NCBI GenBank assembly: GCA_036658435.1
Contig: JAVXEO010000039.1
Location: 1 to 23,072 of the forward strand
Direction: 5' to 3'
DNA: 23,072 nucleotides
DNA from: DIGJ01 sp036658435
Lineage (GTDB): Bacteria; Bacillota; Clostridia; Lachnospirales; Lachnospiraceae
Shown here: positions 22,887-23,072 of the stretch, in pieces
Layout: each line of letters begins with the position of its first letter
Position numbering within the stretch: position 1 is the stretch's first letter
Notes under the pieces: model-generated
The model's input: the letters and a program-made list of their open reading frames with translations, nothing else
Databases searched by the model: none
What the model was told of the DNA's origin: nothing
Position numbers and translations under genes: made by a program

Positions 22887-23072
22887 TGGCTTAGTCTCCT
22901 CTTTTTTAATTTGGTTTATATGTTACATTTTTTAACTCCATACCGTTCTCCGCCAATCGGATTCTATAATGTGACTTTATGTAGTTTTCTGTAATTTCCA
23001 CATTATTTTTTAATTCTTTGTACATTTTACAATAGTATCTGCTTTTACTGTGGATTTTCATGCGTTTTTTAT

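Noticed and set aside
22887..23072. Riboswitch (purine, SAM or preQ1) in the leader of the nucleoside importer
   Set aside because: I looked for the conserved cores and for a leader hairpin with a terminator and found only short stems such as TCCG/CGGA; nothing matched.

Overview
AT-rich DNA with strong AAGGAGG-type ribosome binding sites, EutE/PduP-type and MtnA/MtnK-type enzymes and two lipoprotein-based ABC importers points to an anaerobic Bacillota bacterium, most likely a Clostridia/Lachnospiraceae member. This is an inference from gene content and style. All but one of the genes lie on the minus strand, so the blocks below are listed by position while transcription mostly runs from right to left.

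Region 1 (81-4753, minus) is a bacterial microcompartment (BMC) operon. In order of transcription it encodes a class II aldolase with a C-terminal tail, a CoA-acylating aldehyde dehydrogenase, four BMC-H shell proteins, a PduL phosphotransacylase and a BMC-P vertex protein, and it ends in an intrinsic terminator. A DeoR-family regulator (4918-5676, plus) is divergent from it. Region 2 (5742-11889, minus) encodes a lipoprotein, ATPase and permease of a ribose-type ABC importer, then MtnK (methylthioribose kinase family) and MtnA (methylthioribose-1-phosphate isomerase). Region 3 (12247-14809, minus) encodes a second DeoR regulator, a second, untagged class II aldolase and an EutH-family transporter. 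Region 4 (14953-22886, minus) encodes a BMP/PnrA-type nucleoside ABC importer (lipoprotein, ATPase, two permeases), a purine nucleoside phosphorylase, an MTA/SAH-deaminase-like amidohydrolase and a second, divergent MtnA-like isomerase.

Read together, the genes describe a route for 5'-deoxynucleosides left over from S-adenosylmethionine chemistry: 5'-methylthioadenosine (MTA) and/or 5'-deoxyadenosine. Nucleosides would be imported, deaminated and phosphorolysed to a 5-substituted ribose 1-phosphate. Free 5-substituted ribose would be imported separately and phosphorylated by MtnK. Isomerisation gives a ribulose 1-phosphate, and a class II aldolase splits it into DHAP plus a two-carbon aldehyde (acetaldehyde or methylthioacetaldehyde). 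This is the known 'DHAP shunt'/5-deoxyribose salvage logic. What stands out is that one aldolase, the aldehyde dehydrogenase and PduL all carry helices resembling BMC encapsulation peptides, so the aldehyde-forming and aldehyde-consuming steps appear to be packed inside a shell. I do not know of a characterised BMC with this substrate, and I cannot search for one here.

Regulation is visible in part. TGTTGTT boxes (AACAACA on the minus strand) occur at the BMC promoter, upstream of the sugar importer promoter, in front of the second aldolase and at the second DeoR promoter. This suggests one DeoR-type regulon. No such box was seen at the nucleoside importer promoter. No rRNA, tRNA, insertion sequence, CRISPR array or integration site was seen.
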